From positions 12,956,738 to 13,020,737 of the forward strand of contig CM055755.1 of NCBI GenBank assembly GCA_029465975.1: a stretch of 64,000 nucleotides of DNA, given 5' to 3'. The position numbers were made by a program, and so were the translations under genes. The stretch is from Dallia pectoralis. Its lineage: Eukaryota > Chordata > Actinopteri > Esociformes > Umbridae. The notes below the pieces were generated by a model. It worked only from the letters and a program-made list of their open reading frames with translations, made no database searches and was not told the origin of the DNA. Shown here piece by piece: positions 27,601 to 34,852 of this stretch; position 1 is the stretch's first letter, and every line of letters begins with the position of its first letter.

Positions 27601-28366
27601 GTCCTTTTAATTGTGGGCCTAATTAGACCCAGAGCATTGATTTACACGAGTGGCAAGTTCTTTTATGTCCATTAACTGTCGTTTTGCATTTTAGCTAGCT
27701 TGAATTTAAAACTCTGTCAAACACAGCAGCAACAGTAGACTGCAGGTTGACGATCTGCTCATGGGTTGAGAGCATGTCACAGTCTGCTTTACCTAAGAGT
27801 CATTAAGATTATTTTTGGTTTGGAAGAGGTCATTAGAGTGAATAATAGATTCACTGGTATTTTGTCTTAACTAAAGTGTATTTGATTATTTTACGTTAGT
27901 GAAGCCAGACAGTCTACTGCAATGGTAGATGTTTCTTTCTGCTGTTTTTGGCGAGAACACACGACTCAGCCAATTTGTTGAAACACAAACCAGAACCATA
28001 ATCCATCACAGTTTCTGTGTTTAATATTTTTTGTGGCCAAAATCTAAATGCAGACCTACAATAGGAACATAACTATGACAGTTTTCCTGCATGGGTTTGT
28101 TCCGTAACATATAACATCAGACAGATCAATGTTTGCAAATGATGCATGCACACTGTGTAGCTTTGCTCCAGACACGTTCTGATTCTCTTTCTGTCACCCT
28201 CTCCAGCCCTCCTAGTCGCAGACGTTTCTGCCTGGAGAGATCGGACGATGAAGAGGAGGAAGAAAAAGCAGGGGGTTCCTCTCGAGGGCCCAACCGTTCT
28301 CACTACAACCGGGGCAGCTACCTGAACAACATTGACAGAGAAAACAAACCCTCTGAGACAGCCTAG
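128..28366 (+). CDS. myo18a: MYO18A, unconventional myosin XVIIIa, 3' part (coiled-coil tail exons)
   Basis: MYO18A is a class XVIII myosin, an actin-associated structural or adaptor myosin with little or no motor activity that acts in the Golgi, stress fibres and sarcomeres (family knowledge). Fifteen exons were placed by consensus splice sites and phase: 128-251, 507-707, 784-894, 1010-1114, 3041-3187, 3445-3558, 10765-10881, 11141-11224, 13611-13748, 15484-15669, 15900-16039, 18035-18079, 24275-24394, then either 25564-27067 or 28207-28366. All joints keep frame. The shared part gives 543 full codons of heptad-rich coiled coil with stretches I recognise from vertebrate MYO18A, such as DEQAGTIQMLEQ, SRQEAKIRE and EDRVDGVKSWLSKNKG. 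Head, IQ and N-terminal regions lie outside the window. Whether it is the a or b fish paralogue cannot be told. Myosin II tails are also coiled coil, but the VKSWLSKNKG end is specific to MYO18A. Confidence 0.93.
507..707 (+). CDS. myo18a: MYO18A tail exon B
   Basis: The exon has 67 codons, phase 0 to 0, between ctatag and gtagaa. It begins DKDVEMCAQNVKLEQLE and ends DEQAGTIQMLEQ, a stretch strongly conserved in vertebrate MYO18A. The heptad pattern is unbroken. Confidence 0.92.
784..894 (+). CDS. myo18a: MYO18A tail exon C
   Basis: The exon has 37 codons, phase 0 to 0, between ttttcag and gtacag. It reads from AKLRLEMETERLRQTHSKD to EEIRQSCSKK. Charged coiled coil. Confidence 0.92.
1010..1114 (+). 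CDS. myo18a: MYO18A tail exon D
   Basis: The exon has 35 codons, phase 0 to 0, between ttttcag and gtgcag. It reads from LKQIEVQLEEEYEDKQKVLR to KLLSAQDK. The donor gtgcag is weaker than its neighbours, but the next exon starts exactly at the homologous residue. Confidence 0.9.
1115..2085. other. MYO18A intron, no feature seen
   Basis: AT-rich sequence with no reading frame or repeat that I recognise. Confidence 0.5.
2086..2926. repeat. 19-bp CT-rich minisatellite (intron after exon D)
   Basis: About 44 units of ACTACTCTCCTCACTCCCC, with variants AATCTCC and CAATCCCC. The + strand is almost free of G. The array ends 114 bp before exon E. Confidence 0.95.
3041..3187 (+). CDS. myo18a: MYO18A tail exon E
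   Basis: The exon has 49 codons, phase 0 to 0, between gttcccag and gtaggt. It contains KRLRKDLKRTKALLADAQ and SKREIAQLKNQ, both typical of MYO18A. It lies just after a CT-rich minisatellite. Confidence 0.93.
3445..3558 (+). CDS. myo18a: MYO18A tail exon F
   Basis: The exon has 38 codons, phase 0 to 0, between gtctcag and gtgagt. It reads from LEESEFTCAAAVKARKSME to DDISKAKLA. It is followed by a 7.2-kb intron filled with tandem repeats. Confidence 0.92.
3583..3755. repeat. 33-bp minisatellite with palindromic TGACCTCTAGGTCA
   Basis: Five units plus a partial begin at 3583, 3616, 3649, 3682, 3715 and 3748. Each full unit has TGACCTCTAGGTCA followed by TTGTGTACA. It starts 25 bp after exon F. 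Confidence 0.95.
3940..4022 (+). mobile_element. SINE tail fragment
   Basis: GGCTCTGAATAAGAGTAGCT and GCTAAATTAAGTAAATG match the tail of the SINE seen at 14633. The stretch just before, with GTAACTGGTTAAATGAAGG and a run of A/T, looks like a LINE 3' end. Confidence 0.5.
4260..5384. repeat. 58-bp minisatellite with acceptor-like and donor-like sites
   Basis: About 19 units plus a partial. Each has TATATTACAG then CCACTGACTCGGTTA and ACCATGGTAAGGGTTTTC. A few units have lost several bases (near 4810 and 5335). Confidence 0.95.
5385..7163. other. MYO18A intron, mostly unique
   Basis: It holds the Tc1 fragment at 5911-6180 and a TATG/TATA stretch near 6640-6675. A CT-rich stretch lies near 6870-6950. 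No exon is recognised. Confidence 0.5.
5911..6180 (+). mobile_element. left-end fragment of the same Tc1 family
   Basis: It starts ACTACCGTTCTAAAGTTTGG and matches the order of motifs seen at 37644, for example CTATTGTAGCTG and TTAGCAACCATCACCAGTC. It is interrupted by a short TA/CA-rich stretch and ends without transposase. MYO18A intron. Confidence 0.65.
7164..8649. repeat. 23-bp purine-rich minisatellite
   Basis: About 63 units built on GATGAGAGATGGATAGAGG, followed by GAGG or TCAG. The two unit types occur in blocks. The + strand is almost all purine plus T. Confidence 0.95.
8650..9902. repeat. CACGCA/CAAACA compound repeat and CA microsatellite
   Basis: This is 1.25 kb of alternating purine and pyrimidine. 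The first part repeats ACGCACGCAAAC in 12-16-bp units, some with CGCGCA. The last 290 bp are CA repeats with CGCAAA breaks. It directly joins the previous array. Confidence 0.95.
9903..10764. other. MYO18A intron end, no feature seen
   Basis: Unique-looking sequence up to the acceptor of exon G. Confidence 0.5.
10765..10881 (+). CDS. myo18a: MYO18A tail exon G
   Basis: The exon has 39 codons, phase 0 to 0, between ctctcag and gtaaca. It reads from LEEQLSRLQREKNDLQ through EEDQEDMNELMKKHK to SAVSQ. Confidence 0.92.
11141..11224 (+). CDS. myo18a: MYO18A tail exon H
   Basis: The exon has 28 codons, phase 0 to 0. Its acceptor is gtgtgtgaag, with a purine next to the AG, which is weaker than usual. 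It reads STQNLAQISDLQAQLEEALK, then EKQDIQEK. A 12-bp GC-rich repeat starts about 20 bp after the donor. Confidence 0.88.
11245..11329. repeat. 12-bp repeat TCTCGGGCGCAG
   Basis: Seven or eight copies, one with A for G, begin 20 bp after the donor of exon H. Confidence 0.9.
11330..12384. other. MYO18A intron, no gene seen
   Basis: It contains a TCTC-rich stretch at about 11890-11965. Nothing else is recognised. Confidence 0.5.
12385..13416. repeat. 58-bp minisatellite (TGATCTGAGAACAG)
   Basis: About 18 units contain TAGTGATCTGAGAACAGTAT and GTGTTTCAGTAATGATGGG. Early units have TTTGAGTAATGATGAG instead. Unit length equals that of the array at 4260, but the sequence is unrelated. Confidence 0.95.
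13611..13748 (+). CDS. myo18a: MYO18A tail exon I
   Basis: The exon has 46 codons, phase 0 to 0, between cccctcag and gtgaga. It contains QEQSMVEKSLVSRQEAKIRE and ends TQVKRLE, near-identical to what I know of mammalian MYO18A. Confidence 0.93.
13749..15483. other. MYO18A intron with one SINE
   Basis: Apart from the SINE at 14633-14757 this is AT-rich unique sequence without recognised exons. Confidence 0.5.
14633..14757 (+). mobile_element. tRNA-derived SINE (salmonid-like)
   Basis: It has a degenerate tRNA-like head with box B-like GGGTTCATGTTCC, then GGGGCCAGTATGAAATGTAT, and a tail close to CTCTTGATAAGACTGCCTAA. This order fits a SINE family common in salmonid-type fish. MYO18A intron. 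Confidence 0.7.
15484..15669 (+). CDS. myo18a: MYO18A tail exon J
   Basis: The exon has 62 codons, phase 0 to 0, between ttattcag and gtacca. It reads from SLVARLKENLEKLTEERD through REKEQNKRLQRQ to KEAEASRKKHEL. Confidence 0.93.
15900..16039 (+). CDS. myo18a: MYO18A tail exon K
   Basis: The exon is 140 nt, phase 0 to 2, between tttcaacag and gtaaag. It encodes EMDIESLEAANQSLQADLKL, then FKRIGDLQAAIEDEMESD and NEDLIN. This is the end of the strongly conserved coiled coil. Confidence 0.93.
16140..17350. repeat. 51/53-bp minisatellite with 157-bp higher-order repeat
   Basis: About 23 units contain ACACAGTTAACCTGTATATA and GAACAGCTAGCAGC. In the middle, units of 53, 53 and 51 bp form a block repeated at 157-bp spacing (marker AGCCAGCAGC at 16511, 16668, 16825). 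It decays to about 17480. Confidence 0.93.
17351..19679. other. MYO18A introns around the 45-nt exon
   Basis: Except for the exon at 18035-18079, no coding or repeat signal was found after the decayed end of the 51/53-bp array. Confidence 0.5.
18035..18079 (+). CDS. myo18a: MYO18A 45-nt cassette exon
   Basis: The exon lies between cttcatcag and gtgagg. It starts and ends at phase 2, so inclusion or skipping keeps frame. It encodes LQDMVIKYQKRRNK plus part of a codon. The same peptide appears in some mammalian MYO18A forms, as I recall, so optional use is likely but is not shown by the sequence. Confidence 0.85.
19680..21168. repeat. 27-bp minisatellite (GGACAGATGGGAGTTAGG)
   Basis: About 54 units. 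Variants are GATGGGA, GATGGGG and GGTGGGA, and TATATCA or TATGTCA. The length is a multiple of three, so long meaningless frames run through it. MYO18A intron before exon M. Confidence 0.95.
21169..24274. other. 3.1-kb MYO18A intron part, no feature seen
   Basis: AT-rich, unique-looking. A triplicated CTAATACAG lies near 23040-23066. No exon with conserved residues was recognised. Confidence 0.45.
24275..24394 (+). CDS. myo18a: MYO18A tail exon M (DRVDGVKSWLSKNKG exon)
   Basis: The exon is 120 nt, phase 2 to 2, between tctgttcag and gtcagt. It encodes EGDSSDSDVEDRVDGVKSWL, then SKNKGSAKNLSDDGSLKSA. This acidic linker and the SWLSKNKG motif are the best markers that the gene is MYO18A. It joins in frame to either last exon. 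Confidence 0.94.
24395..25563. other. intron before the long last exon
   Basis: A C run and CA repeat at about 25012-25035, and T-rich stretches that lead to the acceptor at 25561-25563. Confidence 0.5.
25564..27067 (+). CDS. myo18a: MYO18A alternative long last exon (Ser/Arg/Lys-rich tail)
   Basis: After a tttatag acceptor, 1504 nt stay open from phase 2 to TGA at 27065-27067, adding 500 residues. The first part is Lys/Glu-rich, then RPVSVMSSLSYRKR, many Ser/Arg blocks, a segment with LEKAINEVLSFKPITFKR, then runs of Ser, Lys and Asp, ending in KKKVDNLMMKYLYRADSD. The region looks mostly disordered and rich in possible phosphorylation sites. It probably matches the longer C-terminus described for the striated-muscle (gamma) isoform of mouse Myo18A; I state that from memory. 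No internal donor leading on to the short last exon is needed. Confidence 0.85.
27068..28206 (+). other. 3' UTR of long form / intron for short form
   Basis: This holds no coding sequence. An ATTAAA at 27210-27215, about 145 bp after the long-form stop, is a candidate poly(A) signal. The rest is AT-rich unique-looking sequence, and for the short form it is intron. Confidence 0.4.
28207..28366 (+). CDS. myo18a: MYO18A alternative short last exon
   Basis: The acceptor ctctccag is followed by a phase-2 exon that encodes PPSRRRFCLERSDDEEEEE, a Gly/Ser/Arg/Asn stretch, and ENKPSETA before TAG at 28364-28366. The placement of ERSDDE and the Arg-Tyr-rich segment resemble the usual mammalian MYO18A end. 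It splices in frame from 24394. Confidence 0.85.
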
Positions 28367-30539
28367 TAAATACACACCAACGCCCTGCATGTTGAGAGGA
28401 ACCCTGTCACACTTAATGTTCTGTGTTCACACTGACATGTGAACACACGCACGCGGCTCACCCACCGACACACACACACACACCAGTTTGAACACTCTTA
28501 ACTATAACAATACTATTAAAAAGCAAAGCTTGCATTGCTACGGTCAGCGACGGTGCCATAGTATATCTGTACACACAGCTGATGGTTGCTCTCACTCAAC
28601 ACTCCACGGTGCACCTCCCCCATATATTTCCCCGGCCTGTGATTCTACGCCTCCATTTTGGATCTGGCTCCTCCAGTTGAACTGCAGCAGCATCAATAAG
28701 AACTTGTCTCTCTTGTCTCCATGGCCGGAGCAGGTCTCCTCCTTCCTGGACTCTGTCATCAGCATGGTAACTGAGCCAAAAACTGTAGAAATGTCCTCAT
28801 CTGTTTTATCATCACTAATCGTTACAGTAACAAAAAAGCCTGTGTTTTAAGGATGTTTGTAGACGGCGTCAGTGCTTAAGCTGAGTCCTGGTCCCATTGG
28901 TGGAGGTGTTGTACAGCTGGTGCTCTCACAGCTGTGCTTGGATACTGCTTGCAGCTCTGTGCTGCCACAGACACCTAACGAAGACCCTCTCATCTGCTTG
29001 TGTTTTTGCCTCACTTGTATTTTGTTCAGGGAGAATCTGTTTTTTCTGAAAGGAGAAAAACAAGAGAGAGATCTACAGCAGCAAATTGCTTTGTGATGAA
29101 AGTGTGAGCCCTTATTCGGTTTGCCTCGTTTCTTTTCAAGTTTGAGAGAGAATAATCTTTTGTTTGGAGAGTGTGCGCTCATCAAGAAGATGAATTTCCA
29201 GGAGGCTTGAGCAGAGCCTACCCTAAGAAATGCCTTGTCTTATTTCGTTTAAACTTGAGTTGAGTAAGTACTTTGCAAGAATTGCTGTTCTGACGAGAGT
29301 GTCTTTGGCTTTTTTCTCGTCTGTTGTGTCATTGATGTTCTCGAGATTTTTCATTTATTTGTTTATTTTTTTCATGTGCTTTGCTTTTCAAGGCAATATT
29401 ATTGGCCACTATGCGTTATGGGAGTTTGCCGTTCTCTTATATCTTCTTCGCCTATAGGTTCTTTTTGGCCGACCATATTGGAGACCACATGGTGATGATT
29501 GGCGGTCCTCAACCAGCATCTTCAGAGCTGTAAACTGGATATAGTGCTATCTGTTCAATTACTGGAAGTGTGGTATCTTTTTCCGTGTCCCAGAAGCCTC
29601 TCTGTCATCTAGGATTCCATTGTATTCAGGCCTGAATCAATAACACGCATAATAGCAGCACAGAAATGTATCCAGGAAGGTATTATAGACCGATATTTCC
29701 TTTGAACCTGTTGGTGCTCTCTTTAGTATTTATGAAGTAGCATTAATGAATTGAGCAGGCCAAAATGGGTATTGTGTCTACATGGCTAGTAGGATCAAAG
29801 GATTTTGCTGAACTCTGTGTGAAGGACGGGATTTGGCACGGTTCTGTTACACATGCCTTTTATCAACACATGTCTGTCGCATCATACTATTCTCTATGCA
29901 GTCAACATGCGTTTTAAAATTAATTTTAAAATGAAATTTAAACATGAGTTTTTAAAGTAATTTAAAATTGTTTTTTGATCTCACTTACCGTTAAAATATG
30001 AGTTGTCATAAAAACACCATTTAAAAATAAAACAAAGAAATGAGCGAACATAACATTGCTGACTGTACACATTAATATTTATACATGCATTTCTGTTTTG
30101 ATTCGTGCTAGCTTTAAAAAAAAGTTAATTTTTATTTTCGTTATTGAACAAAATGACCACTTGTTATAAGTAATAATTTTGCATTACAGTTTAATATATT
30201 GTAAATAAATGATGGTTGTTTTAGAAAGACTATAGACTGTTATAGATTGTTTTTGTTATCTGCTTCCAAGCTTGTGTCTTTTTGTTTTCATATATTGATA
30301 TATGCACATTCAAAAAAAGTCTTGCACTTGACATTTCTGGAGAGCATACTGTGGGTCTGATGCATCCACTTTGATGTTTTCTGTAGCTTTGAGAAATGTT
30401 AACAGTATCACTGACCCTGACTCTGAAGCCTTTCAAAATAGGAACAGGAGTTCATATTGAATATGGCCTTTGTCTTGTTTTCAAAGAAATCTGCGCCCCC
30501 TCTTGTGTACAATGTAATGCCAAATGGTTTTTCAGTGTT
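28367..30539 (+). other. probable MYO18A 3' UTR and downstream DNA
   Basis: There is a short CA tract at 28470-28482. AATAAA hexamers at 30026-30031 and 30204-30209 are candidate poly(A) signals. No reading frame here looks like a protein gene. The end of the transcript cannot be fixed from sequence alone. Confidence 0.35.
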
Positions 30540-31347
30540 AGGAGAAATTGAGTTACTCACAAAAAGCTGAGAGATTGAGTTACTCACTACAATGCAGAAA
30601 AATATAGTTACTCACTATAAAGCAGAGAAATTGAGTTACTCACTATAAAACAGAGGAGAAATGGAGTTACTCACTATAAACAGAGAAGAAATGGAGTTAC
30701 TCACTTTAAACAGAGGAGAAATAGAGTTACTCACTATAAACAGAGGAGAAATGGATTTACTCACTATAAAGCAGAGAAAAGGAGTTACTCACTATACACA
30801 GAGGAGAAATAGAGTTACTCACTATAAAGCAGAGGAGAAATGGAGTTACTCACTATACACAGAGGAGAAATAGAGTTACTCACTATAAAGCAGAGGAGAA
30901 ATGGAGTTACTCACTATAAACATAGGAAAAAAGGAGTTACTCACTATAAAGCAGAGAAAAGGAGTTACTGACTATAAACAGAGAAGAAATGGAGTTACTC
31001 ACTATAAAGCAGAAGAAAAATGGAGTTACTCACTATAAAGCAGAGAAATGGAGTTACTCACTATAAAGCAGAGGAGAAATGGAGTTACTCACTATAAAGC
31101 AGAAGAGAAATGGAGTTACTCACTATAAAGCAGAGAAATGGAGTTACTCACTATAAAGCAGAGAAAAGGAGTTACTCACTATAAAGCAGAGAAATGGAGT
31201 TACTCACTATAAAGCAGAGGAGAGATGGAGTTACTCACTATAAAGCAGAGGCGAGATGGAGTTACTCACTATAAAGCAGAGAAATAGAGTTACTCACTAT
31301 AAAGCAGAGGAGAGATGGAGTTACTCACTATAAAGCAGAGGAGAGAT
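30540..31347. repeat. 28-31-bp minisatellite (GAGTTACTCACTATAAA)
   Basis: About 27 units of GGAGTTACTCACTATAAA, followed by CAGAG and a variable GAGAAAT. It lies between the two genes, about 2.2 kb after the MYO18A short-form stop. Confidence 0.95.
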
Positions 31348-34289
31348 GTGGCACATTCGCCGTGTTCAGTCTAACAGGCATTGTGCTTATTCATCATCAA
31401 CTTCAACACAGCTTTTAGAAAATAACCGCTGATTACTTTAAAATGACACAACCACCACCTTACATGCAATTATTTCCCTCAATTATTTTAGAGCTACTGT
31501 AGTTGTTACCACAGTGCAGCAGACCTCTGTTGAACCATCTGGAGGATCACTGTACAGTGGTACCACTGGTAGGTAAGAGTATTCTGTCAGGATTCTGGTT
31601 CAGGAGGCTCACTGTACAGTGATACCACTGGCAGATTTGGGTATTCTGTCAGGAATTTGATTTAGGAGACAGCTCTGTGATGTGGTACCTCTGCAGGTTA
31701 TATTTCTAAATAGGCTGCATGCTCTAAGAGTTCATACCCACAGGGACCAGAATGAAAAGAAATATTGCCCTTCCTGCTGTGTTGCTCTGGATGGGTTTGT
31801 GCTGGGCCTCACCGTAAACTCGTCATTGAGTCAACCAATCACATAATTTATGGCTTCAGAGCAGAGGTGCTTGCAGGAAAGGTAAATGTCAGAAAAACAC
31901 TATTAAACCTGGGTGTATTTATGCTCTAATAGATTAATGACTAGGAGCATGGTGCTGCAGACAGCCCTGTGTACTGAAGTCCCATCATAGAATAACTAAG
32001 GTAGAAGCCCGTAGTGTTGGAGTGCTAAATGTTCCGACAAATAACTTGTGACACAAAGAATTGTGTCTTCTCCATTCCAACATTATCATTCCTGACAGAC
32101 ACGCCCACATTGCCAAGGTGACCTTTTAATCTCGCTCCTTCCAAATACCAGCACCATTCCAAATCAATAGGTTTTCTCTACAGAAGGGATCTGCATTCCA
32201 TCAGCCACTCAATCACTGTCTATATCATTGTAGAGACAAAAAGGCTAGCATAATGCGTTTGAAGGAATTGCACATTGTCCTTCAGAGTTAAATGTGATAA
32301 AGTGTACCGCACTGTGCCTTCACTTACTGAATTGTCTTTGAAGTGTTACAACACGCAGCCAACAAGACATACAGAGACCTCACAAGACCTGCTGTATGTT
32401 AGGCAAGACTAGATCTGTATATATTCTAAAATATTCTGTACCGTATCTATCATAGCACTGTCATAATGATGTGGTCTAGGAGAATGGCTGACAAGATAGA
32501 AATCGTTGGGCCAGAAGAAGGACATTGGATTGATAGTGGAGGAGGAGTCAGATCTGATCTGTTAAGCAGTCAATATTCAATCTCTTATTTTTATTAAGGC
32601 ATACGTGACATAAATTTCACATCTCATTTAACTGTGGATTCTTTCTTGTTGTAACTAGAGCCATTACAGTTTCTATTTCTGGAATGATACAAGAAAAAAA
32701 TAATGACAAAACTTATGAGATACATTTCTTAATGACGAGTTGAAAGACTGGTATAGACTGCTTGGCTTTTCTACACATTATGCACTCTAAAAAGAAAATG
32801 TTATTCAATGGTTTAAAAATATATGTTTATTCCTCAAAGGATCATTTCCCTTTAAAAATGTATCTCAAAAGGTAATTTAAAGAACTATTAAAAAGGCTTT
32901 CTCCAGAAGACGAATTGGGGTTCCTCCACAGCTTCAATGGGATGAAGTATCTCCTCCAAATGCTTAAGTCAAAGTCATAAGATGACGCAGACACATTGTG
33001 CTTATAACTTCACCCCAAATGAATATGACTCATACACACTTCATCTTAAATCCAAGGTCAGAATAATAAAAAAGTACCCACTGCATACACTTTACATTAA
33101 CTTGACTTTATCATGCAAAGTCATCCGCCTGGGTCTAACACTGTACTGAATGACAATGTTATTTCAGACTAAATACACTAGCTACTCCCACCAACAGCTA
33201 GCTAGCAGGAAAAAGTAAGCAAGGTCAAATGTATGCCAATGTTTAAATGATTCTGCTTCCTCCTGCTCAGTGGGAGTTCTCAGGAAGACTTCCCTAAACC
33301 AGCGGGAAAGGAAACATTCCACTTCAAGGGAAGAGCTCTGCTCTTAACTACAGTAGCCAGGGGCAATGAAGGTAGTCGCAAGCACAGAGGAAGGTTTACA
33401 TTGGAAGGTGTGGGTAGCAAAGTCACTGCACTTTGTAGTAATATATTATACATTCATTAAAAAACTGAACATTTTCAATGTCTGCAAAAATATTTTCCCT
33501 CCCCTTTCTCCCCCCACAAAATAAATTAAAGAAGCATATAACACCTTCCTATTGGCAATTTCCCCAGATGGAGCGAGAGAGAAGGAACGATGAAGAAATA
33601 AGAAAGGCGGAGAGGAGGTTGCGGAAAAGGTGAAAAAAATATCTGATCAAATTCAGTGTAGTACGAGTGAGAAAGGTAGGTGGAGATTTGGCAGGGAATT
33701 GCATCGCTCCTCCCCTGGGCGGAAGTGACAAGGAGAGGCTGTAAAAGCATGTGAAACCTTCAGCATTCATCCTGTTTCCCAGCAACAGTGCCACCAAGCT
33801 CATTACACTTCCAAATGCTGCTGCTGTTTCCCCTTCAGCTGTGACAAGCCGTCTTGCTTTTTGCCTGATTAGTGACCCCTGCTACTGACCCCTGTGTCAC
33901 ATCAATGGTACGCTGCCCTGTCCAGCTGTCATCTGCTCTGGCATGCAAGCTGTTCGATAATGTTTCATCCTCAACTAGAAGACAGTTGGCCGGGGGGAAT
34001 AGTTCTGGCCCGGTCTGCCTTGTGAACTGTGGTGGTCAGTTTTCCACTTGAAAGAAGAACAAAACGTGTCGTCGTATCATGCAGTACTTTACATTAGCTC
34101 TGTGATTTTGTGTGAGAGTAGGGAAAGGGAATTGTTAGAGCAGAGCAGTTCTCCACACACCATTAGCATGCAGATCAATAAATTAAGGCACCATACATAG
34201 ATGCTTAGATTGTTCTCCTACTAGCTCTATCTCTATTCACTACCTTAACCCTAGTCTTATTATCACACCTCAGCATAAGTCCTAATCCT
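31348..34289. other. intergenic, no gene seen
   Basis: AT-rich sequence between two minisatellites. A short near-duplicate motif with TCACTGTACAGTG occurs near 31550 and 31610. Frames here are short and have no recognised domain. Confidence 0.45.
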
Positions 34290-34852
34290 ACAGTAGTCGG
34301 AACCACCAGAATTCTGAACCACCAGTAGTCGGAACCACCAGAATTCTGAACCACCAGTAGTCTGAACCACCAGTAGCCTGAACCACCAGTAGTCTGAACC
34401 ACCAGAAGTCTGAACCACCAGTAGCCTGAACCACCAGTAGCCTGAACCACCAGTAGCCTGAACCACCAGTAGTCTGAACCACCAGAAGTCTGAACCACCA
34501 ATAGCCTGAACCACCAGAAGTCTGAACCACCAGAAGCCTGAACCACCAGAAGTCTGAACCACCAATAGTCTGAACCACCAGAATTCTGAACCACCAGAAG
34601 CCTGAACCACCAGAAGCCTGAACCACCAGTAGTCTGAACCACCAGAAGTCTGAACCACCAATAGCCTGAACCACCAGAAGTCTGAACCACCAGAAGCCTG
34701 AACCACCAGAAGTCTGAACCACCAATAGCCTGAACCACCAGAAGTCTGAACCACCAGAAGCCTGAACCACCAGAATTCTGAACCACCAATAGTCTGAACC
34801 ACCAGAATTCTGAACCACCAGAAGTCTGAACCACCAGAATTCTGAACCACCA
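34290..34852. repeat. 15-bp minisatellite (CTGAACCACCAGAAG)
   Basis: About 37 units of CTGAACCACCA plus four bases, drawn mainly from GAAGT, GTAGT, GTAGC, ATAGC and GAATT. Intergenic. Confidence 0.95.

Noticed and set aside
28487..28850. 120-codon frame after MYO18A, thought of because human TIAF1 overlaps the MYO18A 3' region
   Set aside because: I see no resemblance that I could defend. It is probably 3' UTR.
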